Below are positions 1 to 5,957 of a DNA stretch of 11,771 nucleotides, piece after piece (positions within the stretch are counted from its first letter, which is position 1; each line of letters starts with the position of its first letter). Location of the stretch: NCBI GenBank assembly GCA_964622305.1, contig CAZUPR010000044.1, positions 1-11,771 of the forward strand, in the 5' to 3' direction. The notes below the pieces were generated by a model, which was not told the DNA's origin, searched no databases, and worked only from the letters and a program-made list of their open reading frames with translations. Source of the stretch: SKKY01 sp964622305 (GTDB lineage Bacteria; Bacillota; Peptococcia; Peptococcales; SKKY01). Both the position numbers and the translations under genes were made by a program.

Positions 1-97
1 CCGGAGAGTCAGCTCAGCTTCTAAAAAGATTTTTTCAGTTTAAAAGAAATTAAATAATGGTAATTGTAAATTATAAATAAAAAAAGAGGTGGAATGT

Positions 98-1495
98 ATG
101 CAGAAAAAAATGAAAATAATTTTAATCCTTTTGTTGGCAGGGCTTTTAATTTTTAGTGGCTGCCAGAGAGTAGACAAAAAAGATCCCAACACCCCAAATG
201 GTCAGGAAGAATCATCAGATAAGACTGATGAGCAAGAAGGAACAGAAACCGACCAACAAGACCAAGACAAAACTGATGAGAGCCAGGCAGACAAAGATTC
301 AAGTACAGGTTCAACCACAGACAAAGAAACTAAACCAGGAACAAGCACAGACAAAGATACAGGCAAAAAGCCTGATACAACAGAAGAAACAAAGAATACA
401 GCCCAGCAGGAATATGACAGATTCATGGTTGTAAATGATGAAGATGGCTATCAGAATGCTGATGTAAGAAGATTCAAGTTCTTTGTAGACACCTTTAGTG
501 AAGAGTATGCAGTAATTGTTGACGCATCTTCAGCAGATGTTTTTAACAAGAGCCATATCCCTAAAGCTATAAATATACCAGCAGTTAGTGTCAAAGATAG
601 TTTGAATAAAATCTCAAAAGATAAAAATATTCTCGTTTATGGTCAAAATGATAAAGAATCACTTTATGTTGCTAAGATATTAGCAGAAAATGGTTTCCCC
701 TATATCTTTAGACTATCAGGAAATTATCAGGCCTGGACAGCCAGCGATTTCCCAACTGAAAGAACAGTAACTCAGGGGGATATTAACGGCTTAAAAGAAA
801 TTATAGCCAACTTGCCTGACGGCAGCGAGAAAGAAGATATGGAAGAAAGACTTCGTCTTCTGCAGGCAAACTTTGATTTGCAAGAGCCAGTTAAAAAAGT
901 AGAAGAACTGGTAGCAGCACTCAACCTTGAAGGTAAGGCTACTCAAGATGAGATTGACCGTGCCAGAGGAGCTTATGAAACTACAAGACAATTGGCTCTG
1001 GACAAAGAAATTGATATCAGAGATTCTGAGATCATCCAAAGATTAGCCAAGGCTGAAGCCTTAATTGAAAAGGCTGAAAATCAGAAGAATATTCTGGAAG
1101 CAAGAGAAGCTATTGATGCTATCGAAACAGAAAGTGATGCACAATATGCAAGGATTCTTGTTGCTAAAATAGCTGATGAAGATATTAAGGCTATTATGTA
1201 CTCTGAAATCAGAGCCAAAGTAAGGGTTGAAGAGGTGGAGGATGCCGTAGATACAGCAATGTTGCTGGCTGAAACCTTAAAGAGAGATGGAAAGGATACC
1301 CAGGAAGAAATTAACAAAGTTAAGGCAGCCTATGAAATCGCAGTTAAATTCCTGGCAGAGTCTGAGGATCCAGAAAACTTAAAGAGCATCAAGGAAGCAA
1401 AACTTACCAGAACTTACAATTTAATTAAGCAGGCACAAGATGAACTGGATATTAAAAATGCCAGAGAACTTTTAGAAGAACTGGGCATGAAATAA
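98..1495 (+). CDS. Lipoprotein with degenerate rhodanese domain and helical C-terminal repeats
   Basis: A predicted 465-residue exported lipoprotein. The signal peptide has basic N-terminal residues, a long Leu/Ile stretch and a lipobox FSGC with Cys22 as the lipidation site. Residues about 25-105 are a Thr/Asp/Glu/Lys/Gln-rich low-complexity spacer, as expected for reaching out from the membrane. Residues about 120-222 resemble a rhodanese fold, with the motif HIPKAINIP and a closing NYQAW segment. The position of the catalytic cysteine (VYC in active rhodaneses) is Gly182, so sulfurtransferase activity is unlikely. Residues about 227-465 are predicted charged alpha-helix with two related units. 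ATG 98 is preferred over the in-frame GTG at 89, because AAGAGGTGG at 84-92 lies 5 bases before the ATG and overlaps the GTG. The role is unknown; a surface binding or scaffolding function is inference. Confidence 0.85.
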   Translation: MQKKMKIILILLLAGLLIFSGCQRVDKKDPNTPNGQEESSDKTDEQEGTETDQQDQDKTDESQADKDSSTGSTTDKETKPGTSTDKDTGKKPDTTEETKNTAQQEYDRFMVVNDEDGYQNADVRRFKFFVDTFSEEYAVIVDASSADVFNKSHIPKAINIPAVSVKDSLNKISKDKNILVYGQNDKESLYVAKILAENGFPYIFRLSGNYQAWTASDFPTERTVTQGDINGLKEIIANLPDGSEKEDMEERLRLLQANFDLQEPVKKVEELVAALNLEGKATQDEIDRARGAYETTRQLALDKEIDIRDSEIIQRLAKAEALIEKAENQKNILEAREAIDAIETESDAQYARILVAKIADEDIKAIMYSEIRAKVRVEEVEDAVDTAMLLAETLKRDGKDTQEEINKVKAAYEIAVKFLAESEDPENLKSIKEAKLTRTYNLIKQAQDELDIKNARELLEELGMK

Positions 1496-1515
1496 AAAGA
1501 TCAGATAAAAAAATT

Positions 1516-1550
1516 AAGCCCCTCTTTCACAAAGAGGGGCTTTTTCTTTC
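1516..1550. terminator. Bidirectional intrinsic terminator between convergent genes
   Basis: A perfect 12-bp stem (1516-1527 with 1531-1542) has a 3-base loop and is followed by a T-rich tract on the plus strand. An A-rich tract at 1507-1517 supplies the U-run for the opposite direction. It sits between the lipoprotein gene stop and the stop of the minus-strand HDOD gene, so it probably terminates both. Confidence 0.9.
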
Positions 1551-1560
1551 TTTTTCTTTT

Positions 1561-2415
1561 TTAAAAAATATCGAAGCTAGACTTATCAACCATAAGATCT
1601 GTAACAGCAGGCAATATTTCTTCGATATCTTGTCCGCTGATACCTGTCTTCTCTAAAGCAAAGTCAGAGAAATTGTAAGCAAGTCCACCAATTCCCAGCC
1701 CAAAACCCATCATGAGAGCCAGGGAGTCAGAAATATGAATTGTAGAGGCCAAAAGAGGATTAACAGCTGCTTCTTCCGGATTGTGATGGCAGCCAATAGC
1801 TTCCACTATTTCTGGTGGCAGATTCCATTTTTCCGCCAGCTTCATTCCGGTTTGTGCATGGTTAAAGCCCAGGACTTCTTCTTCTGCTTTGACAAAGTCG
1901 TAACCTTCTTCATAAATTAAATCTAAAACCTTTTGATAGTCATCCTGCAAGTATTGGTTAAGAACCAGTTTGCCAATGTCATGGATTATTCCAGCAGTAT
2001 AAAAAAGTTCTGGATTGGCAAAACGTTTTTTGCGGGCAATATAGCGAGCTGTCATAGCAACAGCCTGACTATGCTTCCAAAGTTCATTTTGGTCCAGCTG
2101 GTAGCCGCCCAGGCTCCTTGTTAAAAAGTTACTCATACTGGCAGCAAAGACAATACTCCTGATTGCCTGAAAGCCTAAGAGGATAGTGGCATCAGTAATA
2201 GTGTTTATTCTGCGGGCAAAGCCGTAAAAGCTAGAGTTGGCCAGGCGCAAAATCTTTGCTGTAAGAACCTGATCATGTGCCAGAAGAACTTGAACATCGT
2301 GAGGGGTTGAGTTAGGGTCCTCACTGATTCTTATAATCTCTGTTACCACCTGTGGCAGAGAGGGCATGTCATCAACGGTTTCAATAAGTTTTTCCAAAGT
2401 TAAAGCCAAAGTCAT
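1561..2415 (-). CDS. HDOD domain signalling protein
   Basis: A 284-residue soluble protein made almost entirely of an HDOD domain, a relative of the HD and HD-GYP phosphohydrolases found in bacterial signalling proteins. The N-terminal part has the typical MPSLPQVV and LTAKILRLANSSFYG segments (about 17-66). The C-terminal half keeps the residues that bind metals in HD-type enzymes: His115, His145-Asp146 in GIIHDIGK, His186, His210-His211 and Asp230. No GYP motif follows HH, so it is not a standard cyclic-di-GMP phosphodiesterase. No receiver or EAL domain is attached. A GAAGGGAG ribosome binding site precedes the ATG closely. It is the second gene of a minus-strand operon, 14 bases after the wall hydrolase gene. 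The molecular activity of most HDOD proteins is unknown, and I cannot predict the ligand here. Confidence 0.9.
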   Translation of the reverse strand: MTLALTLEKLIETVDDMPSLPQVVTEIIRISEDPNSTPHDVQVLLAHDQVLTAKILRLANSSFYGFARRINTITDATILLGFQAIRSIVFAASMSNFLTRSLGGYQLDQNELWKHSQAVAMTARYIARKKRFANPELFYTAGIIHDIGKLVLNQYLQDDYQKVLDLIYEEGYDFVKAEEEVLGFNHAQTGMKLAEKWNLPPEIVEAIGCHHNPEEAAVNPLLASTIHISDSLALMMGFGLGIGGLAYNFSDFALEKTGISGQDIEEILPAVTDLMVDKSSFDIF

Positions 2416-2429
2416 TTCTCCCTTCTATA

Positions 2430-3605
2430 TTAATAAGCAAGAACTTTTGCTAAATAATCTTCTAAAATGCTGTGTCCGTAAGTTTTACCAGCGGCGAAGG
2501 CCTCCTGTAAAGAAGAAAAACGGGAAGGTTCATAACCTGGGGTAGCCCACTTGCCACCTAAGTCAACCCAGCGTGGGGCGGATCCTCTGTTTACATAGAT
2601 AAATCTTGGGCTCAGAAGCTCTTTGCCCTGGGGCAGAGGCAGGGTGCTGGCATAGGCATAAAGATGCTGGATTTGTGCTTCCACTCCTGTTTGAGGATTA
2701 ATAAAACTTACACCATGAATGCCTGGCTCGAAAGTCATCTTGTCAGGGCTTACTCCATTATAGGGCTCGTTGCCAGTTAAGGCTGTTCCTGTGGCCCAAA
2801 TACCTGAGTAGTTATTTTGCCAGGGCTGTACAAGTCCAGTGAATTGAAAGAAATTTGTTTCTTTTATAGCTTGCAGATAGGCAATGTCACCACGAATACC
2901 ATATTCACGGCCAATATCCAGGTAAAAATCAATAAGGTCAGGAATTTCTATATAGGGACGGCCATAAACTTGAGGCATGCTAATTCTGTAAGACCGTGCC
3001 CTTTCTTCTGTATAGGCAATTAGTTGCTCACGGCTGGCCAAAGGCTGGCCGAAAATTGTTAAATCAAAGGAATAATAATCTTGACTGGCAATTTCTTGCT
3101 CTTTTTCTTCCTCAATAATTTCTGTCTTGTCAGGATTTGATACAGGTAACTCTTTAACTTCCTCTTCAGTCTGGCCGTTTATGTAAACGGTATTATTGGC
3201 AAAGCGGACCTCAAAACCCATGGCTTCAGAAACTCCCCGTAAGGGCACCATGGTCAGGCTGTCATCATTAATAAAAGGACGGCCGTAATCAGCTGTAAAA
3301 TGGAGCAGGTTTCCATTAAGAATTATTTGAAGATTTTTTTCTGGATTCTCCAGAGAAAAATTTTCTGGCTTTGTTTGATCTTTGCTGATTAGAACTTGTT
3401 TATTATCTCCATCCCAATCTACATTATACCCAAGAGCTTGGGAAACAAACCTCAAAGGGACATAGGTTCTGTCATCAATAATTAAGGGCTGAGCCTGGTA
3501 TTCAGCAGTAGAAACTGGCTGATCGTTTACCATGAGTCCCAGAGAAAAAGTGTTTAAAGATAGCAGAAAAAAAACTACCAGCAAACTGTATTTAAATGAT
3601 TTCAT
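2430..3605 (-). CDS. Secreted N-acetylglucosaminidase-like wall hydrolase with two copper-amine-oxidase-N domains
   Basis: A 391-residue exported protein, probably a peptidoglycan hydrolase. It begins with a signal peptide (about residues 1-24). Two copper amine oxidase N-terminal (stalk-type) repeats follow at about 26-74 and 93-144, each with the pattern V-P-L-R-x-V-S-x-A-x-G. A Glu-rich linker (about 146-175) leads to a C-terminal glucosaminidase (GH73-like) domain. In that domain, AYLQAIKETNFFQFTG contains Glu249, the likely catalytic acid, followed by the YSGIWATG segment. The copper-amine-oxidase-N repeats do not imply oxidase activity; in Bacillota they are common on surface proteins. 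The start is ATG at 3605 (10 bases from GGAG) or an in-frame TTG at 3611 (4 bases from GGAG). I chose the ATG, but both are possible. The HDOD gene follows in the same operon. Confidence 0.85.
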   Translation of the reverse strand: MKSFKYSLLVVFFLLSLNTFSLGLMVNDQPVSTAEYQAQPLIIDDRTYVPLRFVSQALGYNVDWDGDNKQVLISKDQTKPENFSLENPEKNLQIILNGNLLHFTADYGRPFINDDSLTMVPLRGVSEAMGFEVRFANNTVYINGQTEEEVKELPVSNPDKTEIIEEEKEQEIASQDYYSFDLTIFGQPLASREQLIAYTEERARSYRISMPQVYGRPYIEIPDLIDFYLDIGREYGIRGDIAYLQAIKETNFFQFTGLVQPWQNNYSGIWATGTALTGNEPYNGVSPDKMTFEPGIHGVSFINPQTGVEAQIQHLYAYASTLPLPQGKELLSPRFIYVNRGSAPRWVDLGGKWATPGYEPSRFSSLQEAFAAGKTYGHSILEDYLAKVLAY

Positions 3606-3627
3606 ATGCAAATCTCTCCTTTCCTAT

Positions 3628-3656
3628 ATAATATCAGAATTCCCCCCTTTTGTAAT
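3628..3656 (-). promoter_or_regulatory. Probable promoter of the wall hydrolase-HDOD operon
   Basis: On the minus strand, ATTACA (3651-3656) and TATTAT (3628-3633) are separated by 17 bases and match four and five of the six consensus positions. It lies just upstream of the ribosome binding site of the wall hydrolase gene. It is back to back with the rubredoxin promoter. Assigned by pattern only. Confidence 0.45.
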
Positions 3657-3685
3657 TGCCAAAAAGACTATCTATGTATTAGAAT
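3656..3685 (+). promoter_or_regulatory. Probable promoter of the rubredoxin gene
   Basis: TTGCCA (3656-3661) and TAGAAT (3680-3685), each five of six to the vegetative sigma consensus, are separated by 18 bases. The putative transcript start would fall a few bases before the AAGGAGG ribosome binding site at 3696-3702. Confidence 0.5.
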
Positions 3686-3709
3686 ATAGAAAAAAAGGAG
3701 GGCTTAATT

Positions 3710-3874
3710 ATGGAAAAATATATTTGCACAGTTTGTGGTTATGTTTATGACCCAGAAGTTGGCGATGTTGAAAATGATGTAGAGCCTGGAACAGCTTTTG
3801 CTGATGTTCCTGAAGATTGGGTTTGCCCAGTTTGTGCTGTTGGCAAAGAGCACTTTGAGATTCACGAAGACTAA
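3710..3874 (+). CDS. Rubredoxin
   Basis: A complete 54-residue rubredoxin, a small cytoplasmic one-iron electron carrier. The Fe(SCys)4 ligands are Cys6 and Cys9 in YICTVCGYVYDP and Cys39 and Cys42 in WVCPVCAVGK. The conserved core aromatics (Tyr4, Tyr11, Tyr13, Trp37, Phe49) and the EPGTAFADVPEDW segment are in place, and the length is typical. A strong AAGGAGG (3696-3702) lies 7 bases before the ATG. The gene appears monocistronic, with its own promoter and a terminator directly after it. Rubredoxins in anaerobes often serve oxygen or superoxide reductases, but no such partner lies in this window, so the partner is unknown. One small oddity is Ala43 where Gly usually follows the second CPxC motif. 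Confidence 0.97.
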   Translation: MEKYICTVCGYVYDPEVGDVENDVEPGTAFADVPEDWVCPVCAVGKEHFEIHED

Positions 3875-3883
3875 TAAAAAACT

Positions 3884-3920
3884 TCAGGTGGTGCTCCAGG
3901 AGTACCACCTGATTTTGTTT
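3884..3920 (+). terminator. Intrinsic terminator after rubredoxin
   Basis: A 13-bp stem with one G-T pair (3884-3896 with 3900-3912), a 3-base loop and the tract TTTTGTTT. The end of the T-tract touches the GGAGG ribosome binding site of the next gene, so transcription of that gene from the rubredoxin promoter would depend on readthrough. Confidence 0.85.
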
Positions 3921-3931
3921 GGAGGTATATT

Positions 3932-5422
3932 TTGAGAAAGATTATTTTATTAAGTTTTTTATTTTTTGTTTTTTCAATAACATCTTTGGCCCTGGTTGAG
4001 GCAGATTACTTTTCTTTTAAGCTTCCAGACGGATATGAGGAAGTAGAGAAAGAGAATCAGCTCATTGCCCGAACTTTTCAAAATGATGTGAGCAAAATCA
4101 GAGTCTTCAATCAGAGTATGGAAAAACAGTCCTTTGCAGACTATGTTGAGTACGGCAACGCCCAGCTCTATCAGGGAAAGGCGGGTTTTAGCCTTTTAAA
4201 GAGAGAAAGCTTAAAGATAAATGGCAAAAAAGTTGAACTTTTTACATATAAAAGGCCTCCTATTGAGGCTTTAGAAAGGGACCAAAATTTTTATATTGAA
4301 GGTCACCTCTATGACAGTCAGAGAAAAAGGGCCATAACTGTCTGGGCCAAAACCGGAGAGGCCAACAAGGACACTCTTCGCAAAGATATTGAAGAGGTTT
4401 TCAAGAGCCTTGCTTTTACTAATAAGGCGGCAATTTTCTCCTGGAACTATCCTTACCACGGAGAGGAAAAAGAGATTATTTTGACAGGGTCCACTCTGGA
4501 GCTTAAGATTCCGGCGGATAAAATTCTCTGGGGTCGTTTCTTTCCGGGATTTCCCTTTTATGAGGGCGGCGCCGATGATATGCGCAAATCTGAGGAAAAA
4601 CTTGACCATAGATTTGAATTCCTTATGGCCTATAAAAACTTCCCCCTGCCAGAGCCATTTCCTATAGAAGAATTTAAGGCCATTTATGATGATGGCCGGA
4701 TTGGCATGATAACTCTGCAGCCACTAACCCTGGACTTGAAATGGATTGCCGTTCCGGAATTTTTAACAGGTCAGCATGATGAGAAAATAATCGAAATGGC
4801 TCAAATGTTAAAAAGTATAGATGAGCCTGTTTTTGTACGCCTGCTTAATGAAATGAATGGCGACTGGGATCCCTGGTGTGCCTGGTTCTTTGGTAAAGAT
4901 ACAGATCTTTATATTTACGCCTGGCAGCACATAGTCGACCTTATGAGAGATCACGGGGGAGACAAGCTGATTTTTGTCTGGAATCCGCATGACCGCTCTT
5001 ATCCGGATTTTGACTGGAATAATGCTCATCTTTATTATCCGGGAGATGCTTATGTTGATTGGGTGGGACTAACCGGCTACAACAATGGGACCAGTCACCC
5101 TGGAGATATCTGGAGGGATTTTGATCAAATTTACAAACCACTTTATGCTGATTATTTACAACGTTACTCAGCAAAACCTTTTATGATTACAGAGTTTTCC
5201 ACTAATGAACATGGTGGCAGCAAGATTAAGTGGCTGGAAGAAGGTTTCAGGTCTCTGGCCAAGAATTATCCAAACATAAAAATAGCAACCTGGTTTGATG
5301 GCCAGGATGGTTTATGGGAGTATCAGATAGATTCATCGCCATCAGCTGCTACAACTTTTAGGAGAGAATTAAAAAATCCGGGATTTGCCTTAAATACTGT
5401 CAGTAAAAGTTTGACTAAATAG
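3932..5422 (+). CDS. Secreted GH26-type glycoside hydrolase (beta-mannanase family)
   Basis: A 496-residue exported protein with a signal peptide of about 20-24 residues. The C-terminal part (about 190-480) fits glycoside hydrolase family 26. The acid/base Glu307 sits in VRLLNEMNGDWDPW and the nucleophile Glu421 in PFMITEFS, with conserved VWNPH and VDWVGLTGYN strands between. GH26 enzymes mostly cut beta-1,4-mannans, some beta-1,3/1,4-linked glycans; the substrate here cannot be read from sequence. Residues about 25-165 form a separate N-terminal domain (FKLPDGYEEVEKENQLIART...) that I do not recognise as a carbohydrate-binding module. The start is TTG, fixed by GGAGG at 3921-3925 with a 6-base gap and by the signal peptide beginning MRKIILL. 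No other polysaccharide-degradation genes are adjacent. Confidence 0.85.
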   Translation: MRKIILLSFLFFVFSITSLALVEADYFSFKLPDGYEEVEKENQLIARTFQNDVSKIRVFNQSMEKQSFADYVEYGNAQLYQGKAGFSLLKRESLKINGKKVELFTYKRPPIEALERDQNFYIEGHLYDSQRKRAITVWAKTGEANKDTLRKDIEEVFKSLAFTNKAAIFSWNYPYHGEEKEIILTGSTLELKIPADKILWGRFFPGFPFYEGGADDMRKSEEKLDHRFEFLMAYKNFPLPEPFPIEEFKAIYDDGRIGMITLQPLTLDLKWIAVPEFLTGQHDEKIIEMAQMLKSIDEPVFVRLLNEMNGDWDPWCAWFFGKDTDLYIYAWQHIVDLMRDHGGDKLIFVWNPHDRSYPDFDWNNAHLYYPGDAYVDWVGLTGYNNGTSHPGDIWRDFDQIYKPLYADYLQRYSAKPFMITEFSTNEHGGSKIKWLEEGFRSLAKNYPNIKIATWFDGQDGLWEYQIDSSPSAATTFRRELKNPGFALNTVSKSLTK

Positions 5423-5439
5423 ACTGCAGATGATAATAT
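5411..5439 (+). promoter_or_regulatory. Probable promoter for tRNA-Ser and SRP RNA
   Basis: TTGACT (5411-5416) lies inside the last codons of the GH26 gene. A -10-like element follows in TGATAATAT: TAATAT at 5434-5439 gives a 17-base spacer, GATAAT at 5432-5437 a 15-base spacer. It is the only promoter-like pair I see before the RNA genes, and neither reading is a perfect consensus. Confidence 0.45.
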
Positions 5440-5474
5440 ATTTTTTGTGCAAGAGGCCCTAGAAAGCCTCGATT

Positions 5475-5565
5475 GGAGAAGTGTCCGAGTGGCTGAAGGT
5501 GCACGCTTGGAAAGCGTGTGTACGGCACAACCGTACCGAGGGTTCAAATCCCTCCTTCTCCGCCA
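5475..5565 (+). tRNA. tRNA-Ser (anticodon GGA)
   Basis: A class II tRNA of 91 bases including an encoded CCA. The acceptor stem GGAGAAG pairs with CTTCTCC and the discriminator base is G. The anticodon stem CACGC/GCGTG encloses the loop TTGGAAA, giving anticodon GGA at 5509-5511 (serine codons UCC and UCU). A long variable arm (GTACGG/CCGTAC) confirms the serine type, and the T arm carries GGTTCAAATCC. It is followed after 16 bases by the SRP RNA, so the two are probably co-transcribed and processed. A tRNA-Ser next to scr and dnaX also occurs in Bacillus subtilis, where tadA lies nearby; tadA is absent here. Confidence 0.97.
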
Positions 5566-5581
5566 ATTTTGATATAAGATT

Positions 5582-5850
5582 TGCCGTGCTAGATGGGGAG
5601 GTAGCGGTTCCCTGTAACCCGCAATCCGCTGTAGCGGGATTGATGCTTTTCCTCGAGTCTGGCTTTGAGGGTTGAGCTGGGCAGTAAGTGGTGAGGATAA
5701 TTGGGACCTGCGCAATGCAGACCTGTGAACCCCGTCAGGTCCGGAAGGAAGCAGCGGTAAGCAGTAATTTGTGTGTGCCGCAGCCATCCTGGTTTGAGTT
5801 AACTGCTGTTTAAGCACCTGGAAGTCATTCCCAAAGAAAAGTGCACGGCA
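5582..5850 (+). ncRNA. ffs: Signal recognition particle RNA (large bacterial type)
   Basis: The RNA scaffold of the signal recognition particle, which binds Ffh and targets nascent membrane and secreted proteins. The ends are set by an 8-bp closing helix, TGCCGTGC (5582-5589) with GCACGGCA (5843-5850), giving about 269 nt. The universally conserved apical Ffh-binding hairpin is at 5734-5755, with a GGAA tetraloop (5743-5746) and the AGGAAGCAGC internal-loop strand. The 5' part (GGGGAGGTAGCGGTTCCC, TGTAACCC, GCAATCCGCT) is the Alu domain seen in the long SRP RNA of Bacillus and Clostridium and absent from the short 4.5S RNA of Enterobacteria. Also called scr or scRNA. The exact ends are inferred from pairing. 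Confidence 0.96.
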
Positions 5851-5871
5851 TTATTAAATACAAAGTATTTT

Positions 5872-5899
5872 AAAGGGACCAAAAAAGGTTCCTTTTTTT
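5872..5899 (+). terminator. Intrinsic terminator after SRP RNA
   Basis: A 9-bp stem with one G-T pair (5872-5880 with 5887-5895) has a six-A loop and is followed by a T-run to 5899. It lies 21 bases past the SRP RNA 3' helix and separates the RNA unit from dnaX. Confidence 0.85.
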
Positions 5900-5900
5900 A

Positions 5901-5929
5901 TTCAAAAAATCCCTCCTATGTGCTATTGT
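5901..5929 (+). promoter_or_regulatory. Possible promoter of the dnaX operon
   Basis: TTCAAA (5901-5906) and TATTGT (5924-5929) are 17 bases apart, each four of six to consensus. The -10 is preceded by TATGTGC, resembling the extended -10 (TGn) used in Gram-positive bacteria. It lies directly after the SRP RNA terminator and 20-30 bases before the dnaX start. Weak, pattern-only evidence. Confidence 0.35.
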
Positions 5930-5957
5930 TATTAAGTAAAGGAAGCTGGTGATTTTA

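Noticed and set aside
3..53. Possible C-terminal tail of an upstream gene (frame ending at TAA 51-53)
   Set aside because: Only about 16 codons with no recognisable motif, and two other frames are also open to nearby stops. Positions 1-97 are otherwise AT-rich, with a weak TATAAA at 72-77 but no convincing -35.
198..434. Overlapping frames in the lipoprotein's low-complexity spacer on both strands
   Set aside because: They arise from biased Asp/Thr/Lys/Gln codons of the spacer and lack start signals.
3708..3908. Minus-strand 66-codon frame over the rubredoxin gene
   Set aside because: His/Gln-rich antisense shadow of a clear rubredoxin; it also runs into the downstream terminator stem.
5453..5470. 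Hairpin GAGGC/GCCTC just upstream of tRNA-Ser, considered as the GH26 gene terminator
   Set aside because: The stem is only 5 bp with an 8-base loop and no T-run follows it on the plus strand; the T-run at 5441-5446 precedes it.
5481..5675. A 64-codon plus-strand frame starting MSEWLKVHAWK
   Set aside because: It translates straight through tRNA-Ser and into the SRP RNA; the RNA structures explain the sequence.
5323..5817. A 164-codon minus-strand frame with the phrase RRRDLNPR
   Set aside because: It is antisense to tRNA-Ser and the SRP RNA. RRRDLNPR-type peptides are a classic spurious translation of tRNA antisense strands.
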